A stretch of 47,521 nt of DNA. Source: a virus. Below are positions 1 through 9,129 of the stretch, one piece after another. A model generated the notes under the pieces. It had not been told where the DNA came from. It saw only the letters and a list, made by a program, of their open reading frames with translations, and did not search any database. A program made the position numbers and the translations under genes. Positions within the stretch are counted from its first letter, which is position 1, and each line of letters begins with the position of its first letter. The stretch is taken from positions 1 to 47,521 of the IMG/VR virus record IMGVR_UViG_3300013104_000009. One strand, 5' to 3'.

Positions 1-123
1 AATACGCGCTCGCATGTGCGGCGGGCGATGCGCCGGTCAACAAGATCATGGGGACCGCTGCCGGGGGATTGTCCAACGAGGGTGCATACGACGAGTCGAA
101 TTATCACGAGACGCTCGAATCGA
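1..123. repeat. Terminal direct repeat, left copy
   Basis: Bases 1-123 are identical to 47399-47521. The repeat lies inside the portal coding sequence and keeps its reading frame across the join, so the window is a circular assembly with a short overlap. A circularly permuted or circular genome assembled from short reads gives exactly this picture. A true packaged direct terminal repeat would more often lie at a gene boundary. Confidence 0.97.
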
Positions 124-605
124 TGCAGACACACGACCTGACGCCGTTTGTCGAGCGTCACCATTTGCTCGTCAAGCTGTCCTACATCATCCCGAAGTTT
201 GGCAAGCGTGGCGTCGCCAACACGACGGTTTCGTGGATGCCGCTCGATTCGCCGACCGCGAAGGAATATGCGGAAATCAACGAACTGAACGCGCGCGCAG
301 ACCTGTCGCTTATCCAGACCGGCGCCGTTAGTGATGCCGACGTCAACGAACGTCTGCGCAACGACAAGAACAGTGGCTACAGCACGATTCGCCCAATCGA
401 AGAAGGCGAGCGCGAGCCGGTCGGCGGTTCGACGCTGCCGGAGGACAACGCGCCGCAACTTGGCACGCCGGGCAAGGTGACGATTTCGGAAACGGAAGGT
501 GCACCGACAGGTGACGCATTGGAGACGCTGCTCGATCAGATGGTCGCAGAATCGATGCGCCGCCATGTTCCAAACGCGTTGAAGGCATTCAGCGATGGCG
601 CATAA
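1..605 (+). CDS. Portal protein (DUF1073), 3' part
   Basis: This is the C-terminal part of the portal gene that starts at 46306; joined across the circle it makes about 565 residues. The portal dodecamer sits at one vertex of the capsid, is the channel for DNA packaging by the terminase, and is where the neck attaches. The fragment reads from codon TAC at position 3 and stops at 603-605, overlapping the start of the next head gene by 11 bases. The conserved stretch NKIMGTAAGGLSNEGAYDE is typical of DUF1073 portals. The C-terminal tail is charged. Confidence 0.93.
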   Translation, partial: YALACAAGDAPVNKIMGTAAGGLSNEGAYDESNYHETLESMQTHDLTPFVERHHLLVKLSYIIPKFGKRGVANTTVSWMPLDSPTAKEYAEINELNARADLSLIQTGAVSDADVNERLRNDKNSGYSTIRPIEEGEREPVGGSTLPEDNAPQLGTPGKVTISETEGAPTGDALETLLDQMVAESMRRHVPNALKAFSDGA

Positions 606-1476
606 ACAAGTTCGCGTTGTTGGCAAACGCGCAGCATGGGCCGACCAGTTCAAGGTGGACGTGCTGCGCGGCTCGCCGCTGATCGTTGCCGGCGCGATCG
701 CGCAGCAGTACAACGACACGTTGCAAAAGCACATTGACGCGATGGTGCGTGAAGTGATGCGTGACGTTGATTCGCTGTTCGTCACATTCTCAGGCGATGG
801 AATGTCGTGGGCGATGGACGCGAGCCTTGCGAGTCAGGCGCGCATCCTGTCCAACGCAATGCGCGACAAGTTCACCAAGCTATTCGCGTCGATCGCGACA
901 CCAACGGTCGAGCGTATGGTGTCGCGAACGGAGAAAGATAGCGGCTTAAAACTCGGCGCGTCACTGCGCGAAATGTCCGGCGAGTTGACGTTAAAAGCCA
1001 ACGTTTTTAGCGAAGGACTGCGCGACATTCTGACGGCAACGGTTGCTGAGAATGTCGCACTGATTAAGCGCATCCCCGAAAAGTATCTCGACGACGTGCA
1101 AGGCGCAGTGATGCGGTCAATTCAGACTGGTAACGGTTTGGCCGATCTGAAACCGCAACTTGAAACGTACGGCGTCAAGACTAAGAATTGGGCCAAAAAC
1201 GTTAGTCTCGATCAGACGCGTAAGGCATACAACGGCATTAACGCATCGCGCATGCAGTCGTTGGGCGTCAAGTCGTTTGAGTGGGTGCATAGCGGCGGCA
1301 GCAACCACCCGCGCGAATATCATCGCGACACGCTGAACGGTAAAATATTCTCTTTCGACAACTTGCCGCATCTTGACGGCCCGAATCAGGGTGAGCGCGG
1401 CATTCCCGGACAGGCGCCGTATTGTCGCTGCACGATGCGGCCGATCTTCAAATTTGATGACGAGGATGACGATTAA
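595..1476 (+). CDS. MuF-like minor head protein
   Basis: Phage Mu F-type head morphogenesis protein, 293 residues. Proteins of this family are minor capsid components that sit with the portal and in some phages are injected. The diagnostic C-terminal motif is present: HRDTLNGKIFSFDN followed by PGQAPYCRCTMRPIF, with paired cysteines in YCRC. The N-terminal 180 residues are mostly helical and of unknown role. It overlaps the portal stop by 11 bases, the usual portal-MuF order. It ends in a run of acidic residues (DDEDDD). Confidence 0.92.
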   Translation: MAHKQVRVVGKRAAWADQFKVDVLRGSPLIVAGAIAQQYNDTLQKHIDAMVREVMRDVDSLFVTFSGDGMSWAMDASLASQARILSNAMRDKFTKLFASIATPTVERMVSRTEKDSGLKLGASLREMSGELTLKANVFSEGLRDILTATVAENVALIKRIPEKYLDDVQGAVMRSIQTGNGLADLKPQLETYGVKTKNWAKNVSLDQTRKAYNGINASRMQSLGVKSFEWVHSGGSNHPREYHRDTLNGKIFSFDNLPHLDGPNQGERGIPGQAPYCRCTMRPIFKFDDEDDD

Positions 1477-1478
1477 CC

Positions 1479-3224
1479 ATGCCACTCGATAAAAGCGGTA
1501 CAAAGGCGGCGTTCGGCAAGAACGTCAAAACGGAAGAAGCTGCCGGTAAGTCGCAAAAGCAAGCCGTCGCGATCGCATACGCGGTTGCGAACGACGCGGC
1601 GACTGCAGCCGGCGTCGTGTTCCATTCGAATGGCTCGATTCTTCTGCTGCAACGCCCTGATGGTACGTGGGGATTGCCGGCCGGCCGGATCGAAGATGGC
1701 GAAACGGCCGAAGTTGCCGCGCGCCGCGAAACGATGGAGGAAACGACCTACCTGCACAATGAGCCGCTACAGTCGGTCGGCGTGTTTGATGGTTTCTTTC
1801 ATGCATTCTTCGCTGATGTCGATTCGTTCGATGTCGTGCTGAACGACGAGCACACGGGCTCAGGTTGGTTCCGGCTCGACGAGTTACCGACGCCGCTGCA
1901 CGGTTGCACGCCGACTGTGCTGGCGTGTGTGTTCAATGCGTTCGCCGCTGACGAGTCGGACTCGGCGAAGCGCTACGACATCAACGGATTCTTCGAAGTG
2001 CTCGACAATCCGGTGTCGAAAGTGGGCGTATTCAACTATCTCGGAAAGAACATTCCGCAAGAAGTTGAAAAGGGCAATGCAACCAAGTTCTTTGCAGTGT
2101 ATCGACCGGCTGAGGAATTGTCCGACCCGGCATGTATTGCGTCACTGCGGTTGAAGCCGTGGATTATCGATCACACGATGATTGGTAACGGCAAGGGTGG
2201 CACGCAGCAAATCGAAGAGAAGCAGGCACGTGGTGTTACTGGTGAGCGCGGTTGGTTTGATCCGAATGACGGTTATGGCACGCTCAAAACCAACATCATG
2301 TGTTGGTCGGCATTTCTCGCCGAAGCCATTGCAGAAGGGAAGGACCCGTTGTCACTCGGCTACCGCTGTGTGTACGAGTACGCGCCGGGGGTGTTTGAAG
2401 GTGTGCCTTATACTTACGTGCAACGGCGCATTCGTTTTAACCATCTTGCAACTGTTGACGATGGGCGCATGGGGCCGGAAGTTGCGGTAATGGATGGATT
2501 TTCAATTACGGAGAAACAACTCATGTCGAAGAAAGCGAAAGAAGCATTGATTCGCGCCAAGTCGAAGTCGCTTGCCGGTACGGTTCGTAACCGTTTCATG
2601 GCGTTTGCGATGGACGCCGAAGAAGCGATCAAGGACGGTAAGGACGAAACCGGCGAACTCGCCGCAGCCGTCGAAACGATCAAGAAGGTTACACCGCTGC
2701 TCGAAGCGCTCGAAGATGTGAAGGCGGTCGGCGAATCGGAAGAGCTTGGCCTCGACGACGACGGCGCCCCGGCGACACCGGTCGGCGACACCGCACAAAT
2801 GCCGGGCGACGAGCGCAAGACCGACGCGAACGGTCAGGACGAAGGCAAGGGCATGGACGCCGCAGAAGTGAAAAAGCTGGTTGACGCTGCGGTCGATCGC
2901 GCGCTGTCGCGTCAAGCCCGTGGTCTGGACAGCAAGGACGTCGTGCGCGTCATCGCCGATCGCGAGGCGCTCGTGAAGCAAGTCGGTCAGCACATCGCCG
3001 ACTTCGGCGCGGTCGCGGTCGCGATGGACGCTCAGGAAGTGGCCGAATACGCGGTCAAGAAGCTGGAAATTCCGGCCGCGAAGGGTCAGGAAATCGTCGC
3101 AGTGCAGGCATGGTTGCACGGGCGCGTTCCGGCGCACAAACAACCGATTGCGCATGTCGGTGACGCGTCGGACGCGAAGCGCAAGCCGTCGTTCCTTGCG
3201 GACCAACTGAAAGCGCGCGCGTAA
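1479..3224 (+). CDS. Nudix domain fused to DUF2213 head protease/scaffold
   Basis: A 581-residue protein with three parts. Residues 1-40 carry the short basic KSQKQAVAIAYAV leader seen on many phage head proteins. Residues about 44-150 form a Nudix hydrolase domain with the box G69-x5-E75-x7-R83-E84-x2-E87-E88, so the metal-binding glutamates are intact. Residues about 160-370 match DUF2213, a proposed prohead protease. The acidic, Ala/Lys/Glu-rich tail (about 380-581) looks like a scaffold. It lies between MuF and the cement/capsid genes, the usual protease-scaffold slot. The Nudix substrate cannot be told from sequence. A GAGGA ribosome site precedes the ATG. Confidence 0.85.
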   Translation: MPLDKSGTKAAFGKNVKTEEAAGKSQKQAVAIAYAVANDAATAAGVVFHSNGSILLLQRPDGTWGLPAGRIEDGETAEVAARRETMEETTYLHNEPLQSVGVFDGFFHAFFADVDSFDVVLNDEHTGSGWFRLDELPTPLHGCTPTVLACVFNAFAADESDSAKRYDINGFFEVLDNPVSKVGVFNYLGKNIPQEVEKGNATKFFAVYRPAEELSDPACIASLRLKPWIIDHTMIGNGKGGTQQIEEKQARGVTGERGWFDPNDGYGTLKTNIMCWSAFLAEAIAEGKDPLSLGYRCVYEYAPGVFEGVPYTYVQRRIRFNHLATVDDGRMGPEVAVMDGFSITEKQLMSKKAKEALIRAKSKSLAGTVRNRFMAFAMDAEEAIKDGKDETGELAAAVETIKKVTPLLEALEDVKAVGESEELGLDDDGAPATPVGDTAQMPGDERKTDANGQDEGKGMDAAEVKKLVDAAVDRALSRQARGLDSKDVVRVIADREALVKQVGQHIADFGAVAVAMDAQEVAEYAVKKLEIPAAKGQEIVAVQAWLHGRVPAHKQPIAHVGDASDAKRKPSFLADQLKARA

Positions 3225-3261
3225 GCGAAGCGTCGTCAAAACTTCAACGGAGTAACGAAAA

Positions 3262-3771
3262 ATGGCAGGCACCTTTCAACAAAGCATCAACTACGATTTC
3301 GGCTTCGGCATTCCCGGCGAAATCAGCCGCGACGGCCCGCTGCGTGCGCACTTCGGCTATCTGAACAGCGCGAGCGCGGCGAACAACGCATTCGGGTCGG
3401 TGTTCACGATGAATGGCGACGGCAAGACGGTCGGCGCTGGCGGCACGGGCACCGTGTACGGCATTCTGGCGAATCCGAAGCAACACGTGACGGGTGGTAA
3501 CACCAACGGCCCGTTGTCGCCGACGTTCACGCTGCCGAACAACATCACCGCCGACTTCGTGCAGTTCGGCAAGATCGTCGCGCCGCTGTATGGCACGAAA
3601 GCCGCGACGGCCGGGGTGCAAGTGCAGTTCGACCAAACGACGGGTCATCTCTCGATCCCGGCAACGGCGGGCACCGCCGACAGCGGCAATACGCTGCTGA
3701 GTGCATGGGTCGAAGATTACGGCCAGACGTCGGAAGGTGGCGCGCTGATCCTGTTGCGCATCAATCTGTAA
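3262..3771 (+). CDS. Structural cement (head decoration) protein
   Basis: 169 residues, rich in glycine and threonine, with the opening SINYDFGFGIPGEISRDGPLR that is characteristic of the Gp24-like structural cement family. Such proteins stabilise the expanded capsid. It lies between the protease-scaffold and the major capsid gene, as in related phages. A strong ribosome site (ACGGAG) precedes the ATG. The ending ALILLRINL is a typical beta-strand end. Confidence 0.85.
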   Translation: MAGTFQQSINYDFGFGIPGEISRDGPLRAHFGYLNSASAANNAFGSVFTMNGDGKTVGAGGTGTVYGILANPKQHVTGGNTNGPLSPTFTLPNNITADFVQFGKIVAPLYGTKAATAGVQVQFDQTTGHLSIPATAGTADSGNTLLSAWVEDYGQTSEGGALILLRINL

Positions 3772-3814
3772 TCGACGCGACCCGACCAACACCACATCAA
3801 CGGAGTAAGGAAAC

Positions 3815-4978
3815 ATGCTGAAATTCACCAAGAAAGACGAGTCGCCGATTCACTCGTCGTTGAGCGGTCGCAACTGGAAACCGATCGAAGTAACCGAAGC
3901 CGATGTCGTCGAGTACAACGCGCTGAAACAAATCGGTATCGGCTTCGATCAGTCGTACATCGCCGAACTCGTGCAGGCCGTGCAAATGGCCGCCGCGATG
4001 GACAGCAACGACGTCGGCGTGCTGCCGGTGCCGGGCCAAATCCAGACGACGGCCGCCATTCCGGCGCTCGTGCAGTTCCTGCAAGCGTGGATGCCGGGCT
4101 TCGTCAACTTCATCACGGCCGCCCGCAAGATCGACGAACTGATCGGCATGACCACGATCGGCTCGTGGGAAGACGAACAGATCGTGCAGGGCATGCTGGA
4201 ACCGACCGGCAACGCCGTGCCGTACGGCGACTACACCAATATCCCGCTGTCGTCGTGGAACGTCAACTTCGAATGGCGCACCGTCGTGCGCTTCGAAATG
4301 GGCATTCTGGTCGGCCTGCTCGAAGAAGCGCGCGCCGCTCGTATGCGCGTGTCGTCGTCGGGCGTCAAGCGCGGTCAAGCTGGCCGGGCGCTGGACATCC
4401 AGCGTAACCGCGTCGGCTTCTACGGCTTCAACGACGGTGCTGGCCGTACCTACGGCTTCCTGAACGATCCGTCGCTTCCGGCCTACGTCACGCTTCCGAA
4501 CGGCGCGACGTCCGGCACGACGACGTGGAACACCAAGACGTTCAACGACATCACGGCTGACATCCGGCTTGGCATGTACACGCTGGAAGTGCAGAGCATG
4601 GGCAACATCGACGTCGAAAAGACGGCGATCACCATGGCGATTCCGGTCGGCAAAAACCAGTTCCTGACCATCACGCAGTCGGTCGGCGGCATCAGCGTGC
4701 GGGAGTGGATCCGCGAGAACTACCCGAACCTGCGCATCGTGACGGCGCCGGAACTCGCCGATGCCAACGGCGGGCAAACGTCGATGTACTTCTACGCGGA
4801 AAGCGTCGACGACGGTTCGAGCGACGACAGCAAGGTATTCATCCAAGTCGTGCCGTCGAAGTTTCAGGCGCTCGGCGTGGAAAAGCGCGCGAAAGCATAC
4901 GTCGAGGATTACGCGAACGCCACGGCCGGCGTGATGTGCAAGCGTCCGTATCTGGTCGCGCGTTTCACCGGCCTGTAA
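3815..4978 (+). CDS. Major capsid protein (DUF2184, HK97-type fold expected)
   Basis: 387 residues, matching the DUF2184 major capsid family. Conserved parts seen are the N-terminal stretch that reaches VGVLPVPGQIQT, the middle SWEDEQIVQGMLEPTG and YGDYTNIPLSSWN, and the C-terminal domain ending in a Cys-Lys-Arg-Pro-Tyr motif. It would assemble the icosahedral shell around the portal. Codon use is strongly biased to GC-ending codons compared with the small genes, fitting high expression. An ACGGAG ribosome site precedes the start, and an intrinsic terminator follows at 5007-5033. Confidence 0.93.
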   Translation: MLKFTKKDESPIHSSLSGRNWKPIEVTEADVVEYNALKQIGIGFDQSYIAELVQAVQMAAAMDSNDVGVLPVPGQIQTTAAIPALVQFLQAWMPGFVNFITAARKIDELIGMTTIGSWEDEQIVQGMLEPTGNAVPYGDYTNIPLSSWNVNFEWRTVVRFEMGILVGLLEEARAARMRVSSSGVKRGQAGRALDIQRNRVGFYGFNDGAGRTYGFLNDPSLPAYVTLPNGATSGTTTWNTKTFNDITADIRLGMYTLEVQSMGNIDVEKTAITMAIPVGKNQFLTITQSVGGISVREWIRENYPNLRIVTAPELADANGGQTSMYFYAESVDDGSSDDSKVFIQVVPSKFQALGVEKRAKAYVEDYANATAGVMCKRPYLVARFTGL

Positions 4979-4998
4979 TTCGCCGCTGACGGTTGCTG

Positions 4999-5033
4999 TA
5001 GAATTTGGGGTGTCCTTCGGGGCACCCCTTTTT
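4999..5033 (+). terminator. Intrinsic terminator after capsid gene, with a -10-like box at its edge
   Basis: A 9-bp GC-rich stem (5007-5015 with 5020-5028) closes on a UUCG tetraloop and is followed by TTTTTA. TAGAAT at 4999-5004 sits just before the stem. Any transcript starting from it would begin inside the left arm and escape the hairpin. No good -35 box is seen. Confidence 0.85.
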
Positions 5034-5054
5034 ATTTGCATAGGAAAATCCATC

Positions 5055-5510
5055 ATGGCAGGCAAACAAATCGCAGCAAAATCGACCGGCAGTGTCCATG
5101 TCTACAGCACGTTGTCGACGCCGCAAAAGTTCACCGTGTGGGAACCGCCGCGAATGGACGGCATGCTTCCGACGCTTATTTGCGAAGTGCTCATTAAAGG
5201 CGGCGCCGGCATTGCATCCAAGAATCTGATCACCCCGCAAGGCGTGCACACGGCAATCACGCAGGAAGAATTCGACGCAATCAGCACGTTGGCCAGCTTC
5301 CAAAAGTTCGTGGACGACGGCTATATCCGTGTCGAGGGCAAGAAGTACGACATCGACCGCATGGTGGGTGACATGAACCCGCGCGATCCGGGCGGGCCGC
5401 TGACGCCGGCCGATTTCGAGCGCGAAGCAAAGGACGGCTCGACGCCGGTTCCGGTCGAACTCGAAAAGGCCGGTAGCGGTTGGGTTGCTAACCAACTGGC
5501 AAACCGTTAA
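5055..5510 (+). CDS. Hypothetical structural-region protein
   Basis: 151 residues, no family recognised. It lies between the major capsid and the DUF4054 neck gene, a slot often used by head-completion or decoration proteins. The ATG at 5055 is chosen because it follows the terminator and an AGGA site at 5042. The N-terminus is polar with a beta-rich middle (KFTVWEPPR, LICEVLIKGGAG). The C-terminus is acidic and ends SGWVANQLANR. The first half resembles small sequence-variable head fibres, but this is only an impression. Confidence 0.75.
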   Translation: MAGKQIAAKSTGSVHVYSTLSTPQKFTVWEPPRMDGMLPTLICEVLIKGGAGIASKNLITPQGVHTAITQEEFDAISTLASFQKFVDDGYIRVEGKKYDIDRMVGDMNPRDPGGPLTPADFEREAKDGSTPVPVELEKAGSGWVANQLANR

Positions 5511-5527
5511 TAACGGAGTGATGAAGG

Positions 5528-5971
5528 ATGGCGACGCATACCTTTAACTACGCACTGTTTCAAGAACAGTGCCCGGAATTTGCAATGTCGCCATCCGAGT
5601 CGACATTGCAAACGTATTTCAACATGTCATTGCCGCTGGCAAACAACGGCAATGACAATTTCTGCGGCGGGTTCAACGGTGACGCGTTGGATTTGATCCT
5701 GAACCTGTTGACGGCGCATATCGCCAAGCAACAGGCGATGATTGCTGACGGTCAAGACACCGTGATTGTGACGGGCAGCACGATCGACAAGGTTTCGGTT
5801 TCACTGCTCGCACCGCCCGTAAAGAACATGATGCAATACTGGCTCGCAACGACGCCCTACGGTAAACAGGTGCTCGCACTGGCGCGTGCGCAGTTCGCTG
5901 GCGGGTTCTATGCAGCGCCGGGCCTGTTGGAGCGTCGAGGGTTCCGCAAGGTAGGCGGAACGTTCCGATAA
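5528..5971 (+). CDS. Head-tail connector / adaptor (DUF4054)
   Basis: 147 residues with the pattern of the DUF4054 family. These are gp6-like adaptors that bind beneath the portal and start the neck. Signatures are the N-terminal FQEQCPEFA, the helix LNLLTAHIAK, and the C-terminal YWLATTPYGKQVLALA. GGAGTGATGAAGG upstream gives the ribosome site. The stop overlaps the next start by one base (TAATG), so the neck genes are translationally coupled. Confidence 0.87.
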   Translation: MATHTFNYALFQEQCPEFAMSPSESTLQTYFNMSLPLANNGNDNFCGGFNGDALDLILNLLTAHIAKQQAMIADGQDTVIVTGSTIDKVSVSLLAPPVKNMMQYWLATTPYGKQVLALARAQFAGGFYAAPGLLERRGFRKVGGTFR

Positions 5972-6552
5972 TGGCGAAGATGAGTAGAACGCCCGGCAAC
6001 GCGTCGGGCGCCTTCAAGAAAGCGTTGAAGGATATGCAGAACGCTAACGTACGCGTCGGGTGGTTTGAGTCGTCAAAGTATCCGGACGACAACCAAACGC
6101 CCGTCGCATACGTCGCAGCGATCAACGAGATAGGGCCGCACAAGCGGCCCTTTATGCAACCAACGGCAGATGCTCGCGAACGCGAATGGGCAGAACTGAT
6201 GTTCAATCTGTCAAAGCGCGTCGTCAAAGGCAAGATGACGGTTGAAGATGCGTTGACTGCGATGGGGCTACAAGTCGGCGGTGACATTCAGCACACCATC
6301 GCGCACGTGACATCGCCGCCGCTATCGCTCATCACGTTGTTGGCCCGTGTCGCGCGCCGCGACGGAAAGAAGGTGACGGGCAAGACGATCGGTGAGTTTG
6401 CGGCGGAAATCAAGGAAAAGGGCGAAGCTGCGATTCGTCAAGAAGTTGCCGGTATCAGTGAAAAGCCCTTGAACGAAACCGGCTACATGCTCGCGACGAC
6501 ATCATTTAGCGTCAACATGCAAGCTCCGAACAAAGTGGATGACGAAACATGA
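5971..6552 (+). CDS. Neck / tail-completion protein (HK97 gp10-like)
   Basis: 193 residues. The N-terminal block VRVGWFESSKYPDDN, VAYVAAINEIG and RPFMQPT is the hallmark of the gp10-like neck family that joins the connector to the tail. The rest is basic and helical. It is coupled to its upstream neighbour by TAATG and overlaps the next gene by ATGA at 6549-6552. Confidence 0.82.
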   Translation: MAKMSRTPGNASGAFKKALKDMQNANVRVGWFESSKYPDDNQTPVAYVAAINEIGPHKRPFMQPTADAREREWAELMFNLSKRVVKGKMTVEDALTAMGLQVGGDIQHTIAHVTSPPLSLITLLARVARRDGKKVTGKTIGEFAAEIKEKGEAAIRQEVAGISEKPLNETGYMLATTSFSVNMQAPNKVDDET

Positions 6553-6983
6553 TTCCGGGTTCAAACACTCTGAAAACCGCGCTGACGGTCATCGGCTCGC
6601 AGACTGTCAATTGGCTGCAGTATCAGTCTCAGACAATTGGCACAACTGGATTGAGCACCGCGACATACAGCGCGCCGCAAACCATCAAACTGGGCAGCGT
6701 GCAACCAGTGCCGCGTTCACGATACGAGGCGTACGGGCTCGATTGGCAAAAATCGTACATCACATGGTTCGTACCCGACAACGCGCCGACATCGGTAAAG
6801 CGCAATCCGGACGGTTCGGGCGACGTCATCGAATGGCCCGTGAACAAGGACGGTTCGCTGATTGCCGGCAAGTCGCGCCGCTATCAATTGGTAGGCGATA
6901 CGCCATGGACGAACGTCGACAATTGGACATACGTACTAGGGCTTGATATCGGCCCGGCAACCGGGGCAACGACCAATGCTTGA
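6549..6983 (+). CDS. Neck/collar protein
   Basis: 144 residues, overlapping both neighbours. The sequence is beta-rich with no signal peptide. It sits where related DUF3383-type myoviruses carry a phage collar or head-closure protein. Conserved-looking parts are VNWLQYQS, YGLDWQKSYITWFVPD and the WTYVLGLD ending. The function is inferred mostly from position. Confidence 0.7.
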   Translation: MIPGSNTLKTALTVIGSQTVNWLQYQSQTIGTTGLSTATYSAPQTIKLGSVQPVPRSRYEAYGLDWQKSYITWFVPDNAPTSVKRNPDGSGDVIEWPVNKDGSLIAGKSRRYQLVGDTPWTNVDNWTYVLGLDIGPATGATTNA

Positions 6984-7518
6984 TTCCGCGATTCAAACCG
7001 TCATTCAATCGACGCTCATTGCCGGACTGGCTGCGCGCAGCATCGTGGCGAACGTTGCGCAGAACAATCAGCCCCGGCAGTTTGTAGCACCGTCGACGCC
7101 TACGATTTTTCACACGTTGGGGCCGCGCAAGCCGTACGGATGGCCGGCGTACAAGGACGTGCAGAATGTGCCGCCTGCTGCCGGCTTTACGACGGTGAAA
7201 ACACAAGTGCTGCATACGCGGTTTCAAATCGCAGGGTGCGCGCTGAATCCGAGCCCCGCAACACCCAACGCACTGACGTCCGGCGATCTTGCGACCGTCG
7301 CGAATAGCATCATGACCGACGAAGCGAATATTGCAGCATTTGTCGCTGCCGGCTTCAACATTTTCCGCATTCAAGACGTTCCGCTGGTGTGGTTTCAAGA
7401 CTCGAACGGTCAGAATGTTGCATGGGCCGCGTTTGATATCATAGTCACGCACAAAGACGTATTTAACACGTCAACTGGTGGCATCACCGTGTTCAATCCG
7501 AACATCAACGTTATTTGA
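6976..7518 (+). CDS. Tail terminator (neck gp12-like / LIC_12616 family)
   Basis: 180 residues from the ATG at 6976, which overlaps the previous stop by 8 bases. The motifs HTLGPRKPYGWP and, later, IRIQ-like IFRIQDVPLVWFQDSNGQ fit the phage neck terminator family that caps the tail tube and sheath before head joining. It lies directly upstream of the sheath gene, as expected for a tail terminator. Confidence 0.75.
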   Translation: MLDSAIQTVIQSTLIAGLAARSIVANVAQNNQPRQFVAPSTPTIFHTLGPRKPYGWPAYKDVQNVPPAAGFTTVKTQVLHTRFQIAGCALNPSPATPNALTSGDLATVANSIMTDEANIAAFVAAGFNIFRIQDVPLVWFQDSNGQNVAWAAFDIIVTHKDVFNTSTGGITVFNPNINVI

Positions 7519-7533
7519 TTGGAGCGTTACGCT

Positions 7534-9123
7534 ATGTCGATTCGATTTTCCAAATACATCAACATCACTTCGGTTGTTGGTGCTGCCGCGCAGGTTCCGC
7601 AACGGCAATGGTGCGCGCGCGTCATCACGACGAATGCGCTCGTTGGTCCGAATGCTGTTCTGCAATTCAACAATTCGGCCGACGTCGGCAACTTCTTCGG
7701 TACGACGTCCGAAGAATATCAGCGCGCCGTGAACTACTTCGACTATGAGTCGCCGCTTGGCGTTGCGCCGCTCGCGATTCAGTTTGCGCGCTTCGTTGCT
7801 GCGAATCAGCCGGCAACGATTATCGGCGAAGCGCAAGTCGCAACGCTGGCAGCACTGACCGCAATCACGGCGGGGCTGCTGTCGCTGAAATTCGGCGCGA
7901 CGACTGTCAACCTGACCGGCCTGAACTTCTCCGGTGACGCCACGCTTGCGGCTGTCGCCACGACGTTGCAGACGGCGCTTGTTGCAGCCGCTGCACAAGC
8001 GCCCAATGGCGAACTCACGGCATCCACTGTGACGTGGAACGCGACGGCGCAGGCGTTCGATTTCAGCGCCAATCCGACCGTCACGGCATCCGAAACGTTC
8101 AGCGTTGTTGCACCGGCTGGCGTGACGCCCGCAACCGACGTTGCCGCCGCGCTCGGCTGGTATCAATCGCAAGGCGCGCTGAACAATGACGCATCGCTGC
8201 TTGAAACGCGCGTCGCCGGCTACAACCGTGTGTACAACCTGAACAACAACTTCGGCGAATTCTGCTACACCGACGCAAGCTCGCTGACGATGAGTGATGC
8301 CGTCGCGGTGGCGCAGGCAAACGCTGCGTTGAACGTCATGGCGATTTTCCGCGTGTACGTCACGCCGCTGACCTATTCGACGTGGAGCGCGGCGCTCATC
8401 GGTATCGCTGGCGTCGGGCTGGAATACGAAAACACGAACATTTCGGGCGCGCGCCAGTACATCGAAATGTTGCCGATGGCGATTCACGCTGCCATCAACT
8501 TCAACGCTGTCAATGGCGCTGTCGGCTTCATGTACAAGCAAAACAGTGTGTACAACGTCAGCGTGAACGACAACCCCGGTACGGTGACTTCCGACACGCT
8601 CGATGCGGTGCGCGTGAACTACTACGGGCAGACGCAATCGGCCGGCAACAAGATCAGCTTCTATCAGCGCGGCGTGTTGTGCGGCGGTGCTACTGCGCCG
8701 GTCGATAGCACCGTGTTTGCGAACGAAATGTGGTTCAAAGACATGTGCGGCGCGAACCTCATGAATCTGCAACTGTCGGTTGGGCAGATCCCGGCAAACA
8801 GTCGCGGTCAGGTGATGTGCGATAACGTGCTGCAAGGTCAGAAGGCGACGCGCAACACGCCGGCAAGCGGCATTGAACTTGCGGTGTTGAACGGCACCAT
8901 CAGCGCGAATTCGTCGCTGACGCTGACGCAGCAGATTTACATCACGCAGCAGACCAACGATCCGACCGCGTGGCAACAGGTGCAGACGCTCGGCTACTGG
9001 AAGGGCTCGACGATCACGAGCGCTGTCAACAACGGCGTGACGACGTACACCTACAACTACACGATCATCTACCGCAAGGACGATGTCATCAAGGCGATCG
9101 TGGGTTCCCACCAACTGATCTAA
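7534..9123 (+). CDS. Tail sheath protein (DUF3383)
   Basis: 529 residues, DUF3383 family, the contractile sheath of this type of myovirus. The start MSIRFSKYINITSVVG, the segment GYNRVYNLNNNFGEF and the ending IIYRKDDVIKAIVGSHQLI are typical. ATG 7534 has GGAG nine bases upstream, which decides it over an in-frame TTG at 7519. Residues about 105-200 look like an inserted beta domain (many Thr/Ala) exposed on the sheath surface. Confidence 0.9.
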   Translation: MSIRFSKYINITSVVGAAAQVPQRQWCARVITTNALVGPNAVLQFNNSADVGNFFGTTSEEYQRAVNYFDYESPLGVAPLAIQFARFVAANQPATIIGEAQVATLAALTAITAGLLSLKFGATTVNLTGLNFSGDATLAAVATTLQTALVAAAAQAPNGELTASTVTWNATAQAFDFSANPTVTASETFSVVAPAGVTPATDVAAALGWYQSQGALNNDASLLETRVAGYNRVYNLNNNFGEFCYTDASSLTMSDAVAVAQANAALNVMAIFRVYVTPLTYSTWSAALIGIAGVGLEYENTNISGARQYIEMLPMAIHAAINFNAVNGAVGFMYKQNSVYNVSVNDNPGTVTSDTLDAVRVNYYGQTQSAGNKISFYQRGVLCGGATAPVDSTVFANEMWFKDMCGANLMNLQLSVGQIPANSRGQVMCDNVLQGQKATRNTPASGIELAVLNGTISANSSLTLTQQIYITQQTNDPTAWQQVQTLGYWKGSTITSAVNNGVTTYTYNYTIIYRKDDVIKAIVGSHQLI

Positions 9124-9129
9124 CAACAC

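Noticed and set aside
1-123. Direct terminal repeat of the packaged genome
   Set aside because: It lies inside a structural gene and is short; a circular assembly overlap explains it better.
3797-5065. 422-codon minus-strand frame opposite the major capsid gene
   Set aside because: The composition is that of an antisense shadow, rich in Arg, His, Asp and Val, and the plus strand has a clear capsid protein.
7471-9129. 552-codon open frame on the minus strand opposite the sheath gene
   Set aside because: It is arginine- and valine-rich with no motifs or ribosome site, and mirrors the biased codons of the sheath gene.
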